This document shows positions 46,761-58,996 of a stretch of DNA of 64,000 bases, piece by piece. The stretch lies in assembly GCA_000708835.1 (NCBI GenBank), contig DF237007.1:62001-126000 (forward strand), given 5' to 3'. The notes beneath the pieces are model-generated. The model searched no databases and was not told the DNA's origin. It saw nothing but the letters and a program-made list of their open reading frames with translations. Both the position numbers and the translations under genes were made by a program. How positions within the stretch are numbered: position 1 is the first letter of the stretch; each line of letters starts with the position of its first letter. This DNA is from Klebsormidium nitens (Eukaryota > Streptophyta > Klebsormidiophyceae > Klebsormidiales > Klebsormidiaceae).

Positions 46761-49700
46761 TCAACTGCTCGTCACCCGTTGCAGTGACGTCGTCAGATCC
46801 GGCACCATGGCAACCGTCACAACGAAATAGTCCGTCCCCAGGGGCAGCCCGAACGGGTTCCACCGCGGCCCCCTTCCCCCCCCCTCGTTCTTCCCCTCGA
46901 TCAAACCCCCCGCCATCGACTCTGGCGACGGCGGCCGCGTCACGTTGTGGTCGATGTGCACGATCTGCCCCACGATGTACTTGTGAGCGGATTCCGGCTG
47001 GTGGTGCCGGAACAGCAGAACGGACTCCTCCGCGAGGAAGTAGTACGGGCAGTTGCAGTTGACGGCCTCGTAGTGCCCGACCCCGTTCGGCAAAAACACC
47101 GCGAGCTCGTGCACGTTGAACGACGTGAAGCAGATCTTCTCCTTGCCGATCTGGACCGCGCGCTCGTGTTTTACAGCGAGCGACCGCAGCTTCTCGCTCG
47201 CGACCTCGACTTGCTTCACCAGGCGTGCTTTGGCGTCCTCCGCATGCTGGATGCGGGCCAGGAGGTCGCCGCGCTGTTGGACCAGCTGGTTGACCTGGAA
47301 AACAAAAGGAGGATTGCTTCGGACCTTAGGAGCTGGCCTTATCGGGTTGTAGTAAGTGACCAGTATTGTTGAAGAAATTTGACAGAAAGTTCTTGCACAA
47401 AAGTGGCCAAACCGTCAAAGAGATGAGCTGAGAGCTTGATGCCCTCCTGAATCAGCCAATCGACCTTAAGTAGTAGAGAGGAACGTAGTCGTTCTTGAGT
47501 ACGGGTCCTGGAAAAAGGAAAACTTACACCAATGTAAAACAAGCACAACAGGACTGATAACCTCGAACTCTGACAGCACAGTCTCCAGGAGTGCAGACCA
47601 TCTCAGGCTGAAGTTATGCAGTTCGAGCAGATCCAACACAAAAGAATGACCGCTGTGGCACATCAAACGCTCACCTCCTCCGAGCACACCAGATAAACTG
47701 CCACAAAGGCTTCTTCAGTGGGTAAAGAAAATTGTCGCAACGCACCTGCTCAGCCAGTTGCCGCACCGAGCCCACAAACACCTCCTCGTCCTCCGCACGC
47801 CCCAGGCCGCCGTTGCTGAGCGACGCCGCCAGATTGCTCAGCGCCTCCGGAAAAGCGTCCGACGGCGCTGCCAAGCACCGGTTCAGCCGGTCCAGTAGGC
47901 CGTGCATCCGGACGCTCTTGGCGCGGAGAGAGTCGTACTCCTTCCCGCGCCGCTCGGCGGTGACTAGGTTGGTCTGCGCCGTCTCGCGGGCCTCGTGCAG
48001 GTGGTTCTCCAGGTGGGCGCAGTTCACCTGCAAGCGGAGACAAACGCCTCGGTCAGTGTGGAGTTTGTGTTTGTAAACTGGCTCCTTGAAAGCGAGCTTT
48101 GACTTCTGGATTCAGCACGAACGCGCGTTACCTTTCTCAACTGTCTCACTTCGTCAAAACATGCTTATCCGACATCCGTGGCGACATACACAGTGTATCA
48201 AAGCTCGGGAGTGCTGGACGAGTTCCAAAAGTCCAGAAAGACCGAGGGCTAATTCGGAGCACGCGCCTTGTTCTGACCCAAACCTCGAAGATACAGATGG
48301 CCGCATCAAAGCTCGGGAGGGCTGGACGAGTTCCAAAAGTCCAAAAAGACCGAGGGCTGACCCGGAGCACGCGCCTTCTCTCCCCCAAAGCTCGAAGACT
48401 CAAATGGCCGCTCGACTCCTCCAAGAGAGCCCTTGCAAGAAGCAGTCCTTAGCACAGAAGTTGACCCTCTCCCCAGCTCTGAAAAGGTAAAACAAACCCC
48501 AAACCCCAAACCCCAAACCATGAAACGCTCCAACCCACCTGGCACTCGCTCAGCAGGTCTGCGTTCCGCTTCAGTTGCGTGTTCAGGTCCGCCACCTCCG
48601 CCGTTAGCGCCTGCACGCGCCCCTCCGCGTCCACGCACGCCGCCGTCCGGTGCGACAGCGCCTCCTGCAGCTGGTGGAGCTCCCGACGCAGGGTGACGTC
48701 ATGCGCCACGTCGGCTCCGCTTGCTTTATGGCGGGCGGTGTCAGCCTCATCCTGTACGGTCAGTAGCGGGCGTTCAATCAGCAAATGCGTTCTACAAGTT
48801 ACGTTCTAGCGATGTCGGCCACGTTCTGACGGTCAGAAACAAGCTTTGTTCATGAGGAGTGTGTTTCGCGTATCTCATTTAACAAAAATACGCCCTCCTT
48901 CTTCAGCGGGAGCGGTGCCGGCCCCTTCCTGACCGTTCAAAAGCACTTGGGAGTTATTCATAGTGCCTCCGTATCAGTGACGAAGGCGGACTATGCAGCT
49001 CAGGTCATTTGTGCAGGATTACGCAATCGCTGAACCCGATGCTGATTAAGGAGAACGTTGACCACTGGAACGTTCGAGCGGCTGCTTGCTGAAGGGACCC
49101 TAAGTGACAAGAAGGATGACGAAACTGCAAAAACGGGCCGCACAAGAACTTCCAGCAGAGGCTTCATCGGTACTTCGAGTAACACATGCCGAAGCAGACA
49201 AACGTGAATGGCTTTTCAGCAAACATCGTCATGTTTACGACTTTCGCAGGCAGAATCTGCTGACGAAAACAGTGACCAGAGGACTCAAACGACAGGAGCC
49301 GTGTTCGAACAAGGAACGTCTAACCCGTACCTTCGGCTCCGTCCGCTTCCCGCCAGCCTCTTCCACCCGCCCGCTTGCCCCGCCCCCTTCTTGCGACGCA
49401 CTCACCCCCCCTTCCTCCATGTCCCTCACAACGCTGCCCATCCCGCTCTCCAGCATTCGCGTCTCGCCTAGCGTCGCATCTACCATCGTTTGATCCAATC
49501 CCGCCGGCCGCGCCTCTTCCACCCTTTCCGAGGGGTTGCTCTTCTCAAGACTCGTCACATCCTCGCCGCCCATGTCCCCCCCCTTCTCCGCAGTGACGAC
49601 CGACCCCCCCTCTGCAGTACCAGACGCCTCACCCAGCGCCTGGTGCGACTTCTTATGCTGCTCCGACAGCTGCGCCTCGACCTCCCGGATCCGCTGCTCA

Positions 49701-52700
49701 TACGCCTCTAGTTGTTGCTTCTGCCTCGCCAGCGACTCCTGCAGGAACTGCGCGTGCTCGTCCTTCCGGCGCAGCGCCTCGCTCACCCGCTGCGCCGCCT
49801 CCCTCCTCCGAGGGGGGGCGGGCTCTGCCGATTCCTCCCCCCCAGCCTCCTCCTCTTCTTCCAAAGTGCACAGCATCGCGACTGCGGCTGCATACTCAGA
49901 CCGCAACCACGCGTTCTCCACTTCCATGTCGTAGCCACCGCCCGCCACCCCCCCTTCAACTGACGTCTCTCTCCTCTCCACCCCCGTCATGATGCTGACG
50001 TCACCCCCGCCCTCGAACGCCCCCGCCTTCTGCGACCCCACCATCGTACTCGTAATCATCGCCCCGCTCCCGCTCATGCTCGCCGACAGCTGTCTCGACC
50101 CCCCCCCCAGCCGGCTCTTCGGCCGCTCCTCCGGCACCCCCCCGATCTGCGCCAAGTTTTGCAAGTCCGCAACGTCGATGTCGAGCAGCGAAGAATCGAA
50201 GGTGGGCACGTTCACCTCGCACTGGCTGGGCACTCCCGAGAGGCCCATCCCCTCTAGGATCTCCCGTGGTAAAAGGCCCTGCTGCCGCATGAACTCCTCC
50301 CGGCGCGCCACCTCAGCATCGCGATCTCGCGCCATGCGCTCTGCCAGCTGGCCGGCCTTGCGCGTGTACAACTCAGCATAGGCCTTGCGCCGGACGACCT
50401 CAGCAAGGCACGCGCGGTAGCTGGACGCGACCTTTCGCACAAGGAGCAGCTCGGCGAACACCTCCTCCTGCGGTTTGAAGGGTAGTGGAGCTTCAAACTA
50501 CGTAAATCACAGGTTGACTGTCGGAGAACAGAAAAAGCAGGGACGAAATGATAGACAATAAGCAAAAGAGGGACACATGGCAAGACAAGCAAGGAAAAAG
50601 ATTCGGATCTAGTGGCCCAACTTATGGCAAACCCTGCCGTCAAGATATGAAGCTCAGGCTATCTAAAGAGGAAAGACTTGGGGCCCATTTGGCAATTTTG
50701 AAATGCATTGGCGCGTCGGTTCTCTGCAGGTGCTGACAGTTTGATAATCAGCGACCAGCAGGAGCACACTCCGTTCGATACCAGTCTGTTCCAGCCAGCT
50801 GGCCAAAACGCCCCACCTGTCTCTGCATCGCCTCCCGGTAGCCCACCAGCTGGTTCCGCATGTCGCGGATCCGCCGCTGGAGGGCCGCCACGCTCTGCAG
50901 CTGCGTATGCACGCAGCGCGTCATCGCGACCTTGCACTTATTCATGTGTTGCACGAGCCCCGAGAGGCGCGCATCACAGTGTTCCACGGTGGGTAAGTGG
51001 TTGTTGATGTGGACCTCGCTCATCGGGTCGAGGGCCGCAACCGCGTCGAGGGGGCGAAGGGACGAGGTGAGCTGCCCGCTGACGCAGTCTTCGACCAGCT
51101 TTTTGACGGTGTTCAGGTCCTTGCTGGAGAAGGATAGAGAGACTCATCAGCCACGAAATCAACATTTGGTCGATGCTAAAATGGCCCTGGAGTGCGTCAC
51201 GAGATTAACGACGGCTTTTAGTTCTTGTACAGGTGGAAGTAGGATGTAACAATTGCCTGTCAAATCGACTAATAAGTGACCTCCAATCGAGCTGAATAAT
51301 TGGCAGTGTTCAGGTCTTTGCTGCAAGTGGAGGGTTAAGGAGAACGCTAAGCCAGAGGAACGAGATCGTTGATTCGGCTTTGGGCTCACCTGGAGGCCAT
51401 TCGGAGCATAGCCAATCAAGCGGCTGCTCTTAAGTCGCTGCTGCAGAAACCAAAATCCCTAGAACATTGGGCTCTCCGTCAACTTCCTAAAGTTCGGGGT
51501 TAACGCGCTCCTGAATAGACTATCCTCCACTTGAACCTCGATTGTATCCCCGTTCTGTGAACCAAACCCCAAGGCAAATACGACCCAGACCATCCCTCCT
51601 TTAATGTAACCTCTTTCAAAACGTCAAGGTTCGCTACCTTCTGCGACGTTGGAAACAAACCATAAGCTATGTTCCAGACGCAGAATCGGTGTAGAATCAT
51701 GGCAAAACTACTGACTCTACTTTACGCTGGCCTTGACTTCTTACGCACCTGAGCGACTGCAGAATGCTCGCTTGCTCGTCCACCGCCGCCTGGTGCTCGT
51801 CCATCTGGTCTTCAATGTGCTCCAAATCGACATCTGGTTCCGTCATCTTGAGGTCCTCTACGTTCCTTTGCAGGCCCGTGAATTGAGCCCGCAACTCGCC
51901 GACCTTGGCCTCGAAGTGGGTATGCGAGGTTGCGCAGTCGTCAGCCCACTTTCGGATGCCCTGGTCGTTCAGACAGTCCAGCAAGGTGCTGCAAATGAGG
52001 ATGACGCATGCCATCAATGAGTGAGACTTCTAATTTCAACTGCATCAACTACCTTTTCGCATGGTCAGCCACTGCTGATAGGCACGTGATTGACACGAAC
52101 CCTGCTACAATTAGAGAAAGAGGACTCTTTGCCTTACTTTACGAAAACAAGGACTCACATCACTAGGGACATCGTTGACACAGCTGCTAGTGCACGATTC
52201 AAGCCTTTTCGAGTATTTTCAGACAAGGCCTGGGATGCGGGGGACATCCACAGCAGCACTACATCACTCACCTGCGACTTTCTGTCTTGAGGACCGGGTG
52301 CAGCTCCGTGTTGCGAAGGCGCTCCATGTCCCGCTCAAAGTTGCCGAGAATGTCAGAGTGCTTCCGGTGTTGCTCTTGGCAGGAGCGGGTAAATTCATCA
52401 TATCTGCAGGTGCAGTGACGAAGGTGGCTTTTTGAGTCATGCAGACAATGCCCCAACATCTGATCACCGTCTCTTGAGGGGGCAACTCCTCACTCATACT
52501 GAGTATGATAAGTTCGACTCTGCGTATCCAAAACTGGTATGTTACTTGGTCGTGAGTTGCTGACTGCCAAGGGCTCTGTACAGTATGATGAAAATGTCAC
52601 TACCCCGAAGAACAACTTCGCTCTGCTCAGAGGATGGTGATCACCAAAGGGGATCAGACCCCAGGACGAATATGCTTTTAAGGAGAGAACACCTCCTTCT

Positions 52701-54845
52701 GCACTCCCAGCGTAGGGCAACTAAGTAGAGCATTGCATTAACATGCATGAGAGTGCCTTCCGAGAACTGTACCCAAGAGCGCCAGAGGAAATTGAAATGT
52801 ATTTTAACTGAATGGAGCGCTTCTCTCTCCTGTTGTATATGTGAGTCAGCTCACCTCTGCTTCATATGGCTGTAGTAAATGTCCATGTTGCCGCGTGCTG
52901 TCTGGATAGCCATGGCCTGCACCTCCATCTCAGCAAACAGCTGCCTGGAGACACAAAACAAGATCATCTGATTTCAAAAGTGCGCCGAGTAAGATTGTGA
53001 AGAGTCGATGGGGGCAGTCTTTCCTCAGAAGAATGACCGCATTTCCTAAAGCAACAAGCCGTCAATGTGCGGTTTTGTTCAAAACCAAGCCGCGTTTTTA
53101 GAACAGATGCCGACTACCGTTCCTGAAGAAGCTTCGGACCAAATCATGTGTTGTCCCAAAAATCTGCATGTCCAGAGAACAAGCAACAAGGGCGAAAGGC
53201 ACACACAGAAGGATACACCGTCTTTCACCACTTCTTAACCACTGAGCCCCTCACCTGCACAAGTCATACCGCTGCTGGCTCCCCCGCCAAATCGCCTGCG
53301 CCTTCTGATAGTGATACCGAAACTGCCGCTCGTACGAGGGCAGCGCCCGCAGGAGCGGGTTTGGACTCTCATCTAGGGGGTGGCCAATCTCCAGCCTAGA
53401 TGGTTCCCCAGGAAGCTCCAGCTCGACATCGTCGACTAGGTCTGCCTCTGGAATTGGAGCATCAGCGACTAGACTGGACCGGTTGAAGAGGAACACGTGC
53501 TTGTCTTCGGCGGGGAGGCCGTAGTGGCCGAGCGTGCGGGAAGGCTCCAGGCGCAGGTCGCGGCAGATGAGCATCTGCTCGGCGGGGGGCACGCCCATGA
53601 GGGTGGCCAGCGCCTTTTGGACGACATCCACGCTGCAGGGGGGTGGGAAGAATCCAAGTCAGGAAGCGCCGTACTAACAAATGGATGCAATTAATAGAAT
53701 GGTTCTCACACTGCGCTTTCATCTGCACGAACGCTGTGCACAAGTTTGGGTTTTGGAGTAACACAAAAGGGAAGTGAAAGTTTGCTGCAGAAGACAGGAT
53801 GGCCATCTTGCACAAAGAGAAGGCTCCACAATGCTGAGAGTGAGGGTGACGCCAAAAACAACATAGTCATTTTAGAAAGGCATCAGTGATCAGACTGACA
53901 GGAAATCAAAAGCATGAGAAAGGGACAGAGTGCAGAGGGCTCCAAGCGACGGGTTTCCGTAGATACATGTACAATGCGCAGTGCCTATCTGATACAATAC
54001 ATTCTGCAACAGTGATTCATGACGTACATTGACATGTTAGCAGGTGTGAGAAGCGCTGATAGGACCTTGGACGGCCCATTCCAAACTCAAGGGGCACAGA
54101 AACCTTAAGCAGCTTGAATCTACAAAGTTTAGCAATGGACACTTTTTGTCCTTCTAGGAGAGTTTTGGTTTATCCTCCTGAAAAAGTCAAGCTCTGCAAG
54201 CAGAAAAGAACGTAGGAATGCCACAGCAGAACTGGCTGTATAGAGGACAAGCTTTCGCACAGACCCCGCTTGTTAGAGACCCAGCACTCTCTTAACCCAT
54301 ACAGAAGAGACCATCTTATGTACAATCCCCGTTGCGCTATACCCGCTGCGCTGTGAAGTGTTCGGGTTGTGTTGATGAAATGGACAGCAACAGCCAGAGC
54401 ACACAGAACACAGCCAGAACAAATGAGTCAGAGGCTGTTCATTTTCACAACCAGCAAGCTCCTCTACTAGAAGTTGTCCAGTTTCACAGCCAGCAGCTCT
54501 TCTGCTATAAGTTGTCTGTCAAGTGTGCTTGCAGAGAGGCCAAAATGGAAACAACATGGGTGCCTGCATCCAGGGGCACTTTCTGCAATAGGAAGGGCTT
54601 GAGAGACTCCTAACAAATAAGGAAGTGCCTGCAGATGATAGAAACAGCTTAACAGCAGCTTGCAACTCAGCGGTTGGAATCAAGATAAGCAATTGGAAAA
54701 GCAGAAAACCGGGGAACTGCCGGGTTTCAGCAGAGCAGACTCAAGAACAGCACAGGCAAAATATGACAAAACAAGAAACATACCTAGTGCTGGCCTGGCA
54801 GTCCAGTTCAAACTTCTTGCCATTCTGAGCCACGTGAATCAACAT
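46761..54845 (-). CDS. ATG11: Autophagy scaffold ATG11
   Basis: Scaffold of the ATG1/ATG13 kinase complex in selective autophagy, cytosolic at the phagophore. Ten exons on the minus strand: 54845-54784, 53632-53255, 52944-52855, 52403-52272, 51988-51749, 51123-50817, 50467-49331, 48751-48539, 48027-47746 and 47294-46761. All phases agree and give 1124 residues, close to Arabidopsis ATG11. The N-terminus (MLIHVAQNGKKFELDC, then LMGVPPAEQMLICRDLRLEP, HVFLFNRSSL) is the ubiquitin-like part of plant ATG11. Next comes HPLDESPNPLLRALPSYERQ, the helical ATG17-like region (HPVLKTESR; KDLNTVKKLVEDC; SSLRPLDAVAALDPMSEVH; SYRACLAEVVRRKAYAELY; CEVNVPTFDSSLLDI), a long Glu/Gly-rich coiled-coil linker in exon 7, and a C-terminal ATG11 domain at about 960-1124 (EKICFTSFNVHELAVF, HYEAVNCNCPYYFLAEES, YIVGQIVHIDH, LPLGTDYFVVTVAMVPD). 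The gene diverges from the CCDC174-like gene with 855 bp between start codons. Confidence 0.95.
48197..48412. repeat. Two-copy 108-bp tandem repeat in ATG11 intron 8
   Basis: Copies start at 48197 and 48305 with ATCAAAGCTCGGGAG and share GCTGGACGAGTTCCAAAAGT and GGAGCACGCGCCTT. They are highly similar with scattered substitutions. I see no clear match to the neighbouring exon start. Confidence 0.9.
51124..51440 (-). repeat. Relics of the exon 6 acceptor and exon start in ATG11 intron 5
   Basis: The real exon begins at 51123, after CTCCAG, with CAAGGACCTGAACACCGTC. Upstream in the intron, after CTTGCAG at 51320, comes CAAAGACCTGAACACTGCC (16 of 19 identical). Weaker versions start near 51230 (CAAGAACTAAAAGCCGTCG) and at about 51437 (CTGCAGCAGCGACTTAAGA). 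Spacing is about 90-117 bp. Confidence 0.65.
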
Positions 54846-55700
54846 GGCTGCCTCTTGCTATCCAGTCACTCCTCACAGTTTGTGTGTCTCCGGCGGAGAC
54901 GACTGGTCTCGTCGACCATGCGCAAAAGAAATACTGCCAGCGACAGGGCCCTTGGCCCTGCTTGTACTTTGGCTTTGGCCTGCAAACGCTGGAAACCTCC
55001 AAGGTGGAGACGAGGAAGAGAACAAGCAGGCCCTGGCGACGAAGGAGCAGGAAGGAGTCCCCAGAAAGATCATGAAAAGTGACTTGAAATGGGGGCCAAA
55101 ATTCCAGACTGCAACTTGCAAAGCAAACCCTCAATTCTGGAGTTCAGGAAGGTGCACAATGTCCAAAGTAGCGTACTCGCACGCGACGTGTCAGACAGAA
55201 GACAGCGCTCCCGGTCATCGAACGGCAAAGCCGGCGCTATCCTCGTCATCGAATGGTCAGCACTGCTTGAGTTCTGACTAAAATCCACCCAAATGGCGGC
55301 TAAATAAACGGTCTCGGTTCGGAGCACGTAGTGCCCGGGAACGTGAGGCGGCTACGGCATCCAAGGAGGTGCAAGTCCTCGGTTGCTTCATGACAGTGTC
55401 CACCCGGTCACTATCGAAAGTGACTGAGTACCCGGTACCTAGCACCAGTTTTAGGGTTCGCTTTGCTCCCACTACCTAGCTTCCTCTACCTGCCCCTCTA
55501 CTCTCTAGCTGGTCTAGCTGCCCTTCACACTTTTCACACTCTTTGATGACACCTCATGGTGGCGCCTCAACCGCAAGCTAGCCAGTGGATTTTGGCAGCA
55601 CTAAGGACTAGCAGTAGTTGAATAAAAGCTTCTGTGAAAGGAGCAGGTCCAGCGGGTTGCACCCAGAGAAGACTTCCAGTGTTCCAGCAATTGAAAGCCA
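54846..55700. other. Divergent promoter between ATG11 and the CCDC174-like gene
   Basis: An 855-bp region between two start codons facing away from each other. Both genes may share regulatory sequence. No convincing TATA box is near either start. Confidence 0.5.
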
Positions 55701-58700
55701 ATGGCGGAACCGAACCCGCGCATTCGTTCAATGGGGTGGCTGACGGAATCAACCGTCATGCCCAAGAAACAGAAGGTCATTCAGGGGGTTGGGCCAAGCA
55801 GTGTGGTGGAGCTGAAAGCGGAACTATACAAAGCTCAGGTGAGCCAATCAGCATTTCTTTTGACACCTTGTAAACTAAGGAAGGTAGGAAAGTTCATTGA
55901 GAAAAAGTGGTTTCAACATGAAATGCTGACAATTGGAGGATGACATGACTGCGAGGCTGCGACCTTAACAGGTCAACAACCATGTGCTCACCTGCTCCTT
56001 GTGTATGCCACCATGTTTCTTCGAGGTTGTGATGCTAAAGGCCCGGCAGCTCTGGTGTGTGCAAAAGTGTGCGTTAAATTCAGTAAATTCAGTACATTGT
56101 GTACGGTGATGTTGAAATGGAGAGTCAGTTTGAGGCAGGACCTTTAAGGACATTAAAACTTCTTTTGAAAGCGTTTATTTGGAAAGAGATGAGAATCACA
56201 AAGAGCGTGGCGAGAGTTTGCACACTGTTTGCACCCTGATTATCGATGTCATATTGATCATTCTTGCTCACTTGCAGGAAGAGGCAAAGAGGTCCAAGGA
56301 CCTGGACCCTGGGGAGAGGAAAAGTAGGAAGGTGGGTTCCACCACCTTTCGAGCCCCTAAAGTTTGAGCCCAGACTACCCGCCCATGTTTATTTGCGATA
56401 ATAAGCATCTTTATTTTCTGTGCAATACCATACCAGTATCCCCGAGTTGAGGCTTGCTATGATTGAAAATGTCTGCCTGTTCAGGAGTTTGTTAGGATTG
56501 TTCAACGTGCTCATCTCGAGAACAAGGATGATGGTTATTGGAGCAACATGCAAGTCATTTTTCAGGCCAGACCTTGTTCTAGGCGTAGCACAGTTCCTCA
56601 GTACAGCAAGCTCTACCCTGAAAAGAAGGGGGCTAAGAACGCGACTCCATAGCGCACTAGGATAAGAGCATTGACACTGTTTTCTATGTACGAACAAGAC
56701 CTCAACACCAGGCGTCGTCACCCAAAGTACAAACGTCGGACCCGCGCGCAATGAGAGATCTCAGATCAGCATCCTGAATTGGACACATCAGTTTCGTATT
56801 ACAGGAGCGAGGAATCAACATAGCGGACTTGATGTCAAAGCAGAACCCGGGCGTCGAAATGCGCAACCGGCGGGACGAGCAGCAAACAGAGGCAGAACAA
56901 GATGTGTATGCTGCGCTGGAGCGGAAGGCCGAACTATATGATAAACTAGGTGAGGGCCATTCTGCTTGGTTGTTTTCTCGTATATCTTTCTCATGTTCTC
57001 TGTCGTCTAGTCTTCTTGGTCCTTTCCTTCACATCCCTTTTCTTGCCCTCGTACTTTCGGCGTCAAATCCTGTTCCCCACTTTCACCTGTTTTCGCTCGT
57101 AAGTCCTTGTTACGGTCTTGTTAACGTAGTTGATCTTGGGAAACAACTTCGCAGAAAGGGCTTTCTGTTCGTTTCCTTCGTCTCCATTTTGATTGCGCCC
57201 CCTTCCGACCCGGTCACAGAATCCATGACAGCCTTTTCAGCCCTGGCCAAAGCCTCAATCACAAGGCCCGACGGTGCTAATTTCGGAAGAAGTCAATCTT
57301 TCGTGATTGAAGTGACGCTCTATCAAATACATACACACAAGTCCTGACGGTGTTAAACTCCGGGTCAATTCAAATTCTCGTGATTATAGTGACGCTCTAT
57401 TAAGATACACGGCCTTTCATGAACAGCTCGGGCTCATTGCTTTGACTTAAAAGGGCATCGTTCACAGAACCTGCTTCCAGCAGAGTAGTCCAAGCAACGA
57501 GACAAGTCTGAATTGTAGGAGCCTGCGCACTGATTCCTGTTGCCATTGATGTCTGATCGCAGCACGGGGGGACATAGCAGACGACGAGCGGAAGGAACGG
57601 TACAGCGTGGACTTCTTTTCGAAGGGTGGTCGAATTGCGGAAGAGGACGATGACCCGCGCGAACAGCGGCGAGGGGCCGAGATTGCGTGGAGTTACAACG
57701 GGGGCGCTGGAGGGAGCAGGGATGTGGAGTCAGAAAGAGAGACCGAAAGGGAGAGGGAAGAACGGGAAAGGGAGGAGCGAGAAAGGAGGCGCGCTGCGGA
57801 AGGTGCGTGCAAACCTGTTCTCGAGCTGTTCTACCGGATTGGTGCAGCGTGGACATTCGTTTATATTGTAGCCGAGGCTAACACTCTCATAATCTGCTGT
57901 AGTATCGCCCGTATTTTATGATGGCTCACTGTTGACCGAATCATAAAGTGCCCGAAAACGTTGTTGCAACTTTCAGAGTAAGGTGATTAGAAGCGTTTCA
58001 ATGGACCAGAGAGGGTGCTTGTCGTGTCTTTGCAGTTCGCTGACCCAGAGGCGATGAAAAGGTTGCCATGCTTCACAAGCTCGCTGGCAGAAGATATGAA
58101 AAGGGATTCCCGTTGAGATGGAAATGGACCAGATCATCGAGCAAGAATGGTCGCTTTTTAAAATCAGCGAAACAGGTCTGAAAGACACAGGCTCACTTCG
58201 ACGGTTAAACTAAGGGCGGCGACGTTTTCTTTGTACTATCACAGAAGTTCGGGACCGCTAGCATCAAATGATCAGGTTCAACTGCCTTGTGGAGCGACAC
58301 GAAGGAGACCGCCCTTACACGTTTCACGGGTTGCACTTGGATACCCTTTGGTTGGATCAGCGGGGATTGAAAACGTAACGATGATTGAATGCGTTGAGGG
58401 CAACGGTCGAGTATAAAATGATAGCACGAGTACTGCTCTTGAGACTCTGTGGAAGACTGATAGTACACTGCGCCTGTTGTATGCAGAAGAAGCAGAGGGC
58501 CGGCGGAGACAAGAGGCGAAAGAGCTGATACAAGAGGTGAGTTCAGTTCCCAAGTATGCTGCTTTATCATCGAGCGCATGGGATGCCCTTGAATCGGTGA
58601 TCACATGGATCTCCACGAAACCTTATCGCACTTGCACGAAGGACTGGAACTCGAGATCAGCACTAATTGAGGTGACGAGTGCTTGCCCGATACACTCTAA

Positions 58701-58996
58701 CCAAAACGACCCCAAGATTCACTATGCTCGAGGCAAAGTCAGTGTCGGGCTCAGCACACAAGTGTGCAGATTTGGTACCAAGCGAAGAGCCTCGTTCTTC
58801 TGGATCTTTAAGGTTGGTCATTGAAAAAAGAGAGAATGCATCCGTGCAGGTGCATAAGGAGACCGTGGCCGGTCGGGAGAAGGCCGCGGAGCTAAAGCAA
58901 AGGAGACAGGAGCAAGCCGAGAAGACTAGGGAACGACTAAAAGCGGCTTTTTTGAAAAAGCAAGCGCAGAAGTTGCGGACACAAGGTGCACTGTGA
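55701..58996 (+). CDS. CCDC174: CCDC174-like coiled-coil nuclear protein
   Basis: Homologue of the conserved eukaryotic protein CCDC174, linked in animals to the exon-junction complex and RNA splicing. Exons 55701-55838, 56278-56331, 56805-56949, 57563-57802, 58487-58536 and 58850-58996 join in frame to 257 residues. Recognisable pieces in order: SSVVELKAELYKAQEEAKRS near the N-terminus, then GINIADLMSKQNPGVEMRNR, AALERKAELYDKLARG (the most conserved family block), ERYSVDFFSKGG, a Glu/Arg repeat coiled coil in exon 4, and a C-terminal helix (REKAAELKQRRQEQAEKTRE, then LKAAFLKKQAQKLR). Vertebrate CCDC174 is longer. The acidic/basic repeat is a low-complexity stretch of GAR codons. The first ATG of the frame is used; an alternative at codon 11 would remove little. 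It diverges from ATG11. Confidence 0.85.
57261..57410. repeat. Two-copy 76-bp tandem repeat in CCDC174-like intron 3
   Basis: ACAAGGCCCGACGGTGCTAA (57261) and ACAAGTCCTGACGGTGTTAA (57337) begin two units. Both later contain TCGTGATT-A-AGTGACGCTCTAT. Similarity is roughly three quarters. I see no exon-start match. Confidence 0.75.

Noticed and set aside
46230-46787. 185-codon proline-rich frame on the plus strand
   Set aside because: It overlaps the ATG11 C-terminus antisense, with no splice signals, no motif and no supporting start context.
47339-47745. Possible extra ATG11 exon with splice-like ends in intron 9
   Set aside because: Exons 9 and 10 join in phase with the expected family order. 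The extra peptide has no counterpart in ATG11.
51159-51419. 86-codon minus frame in ATG11 intron 5
   Set aside because: The neighbouring exons join directly in phase and match ATG11. This frame is explained by relics of the next exon's start.
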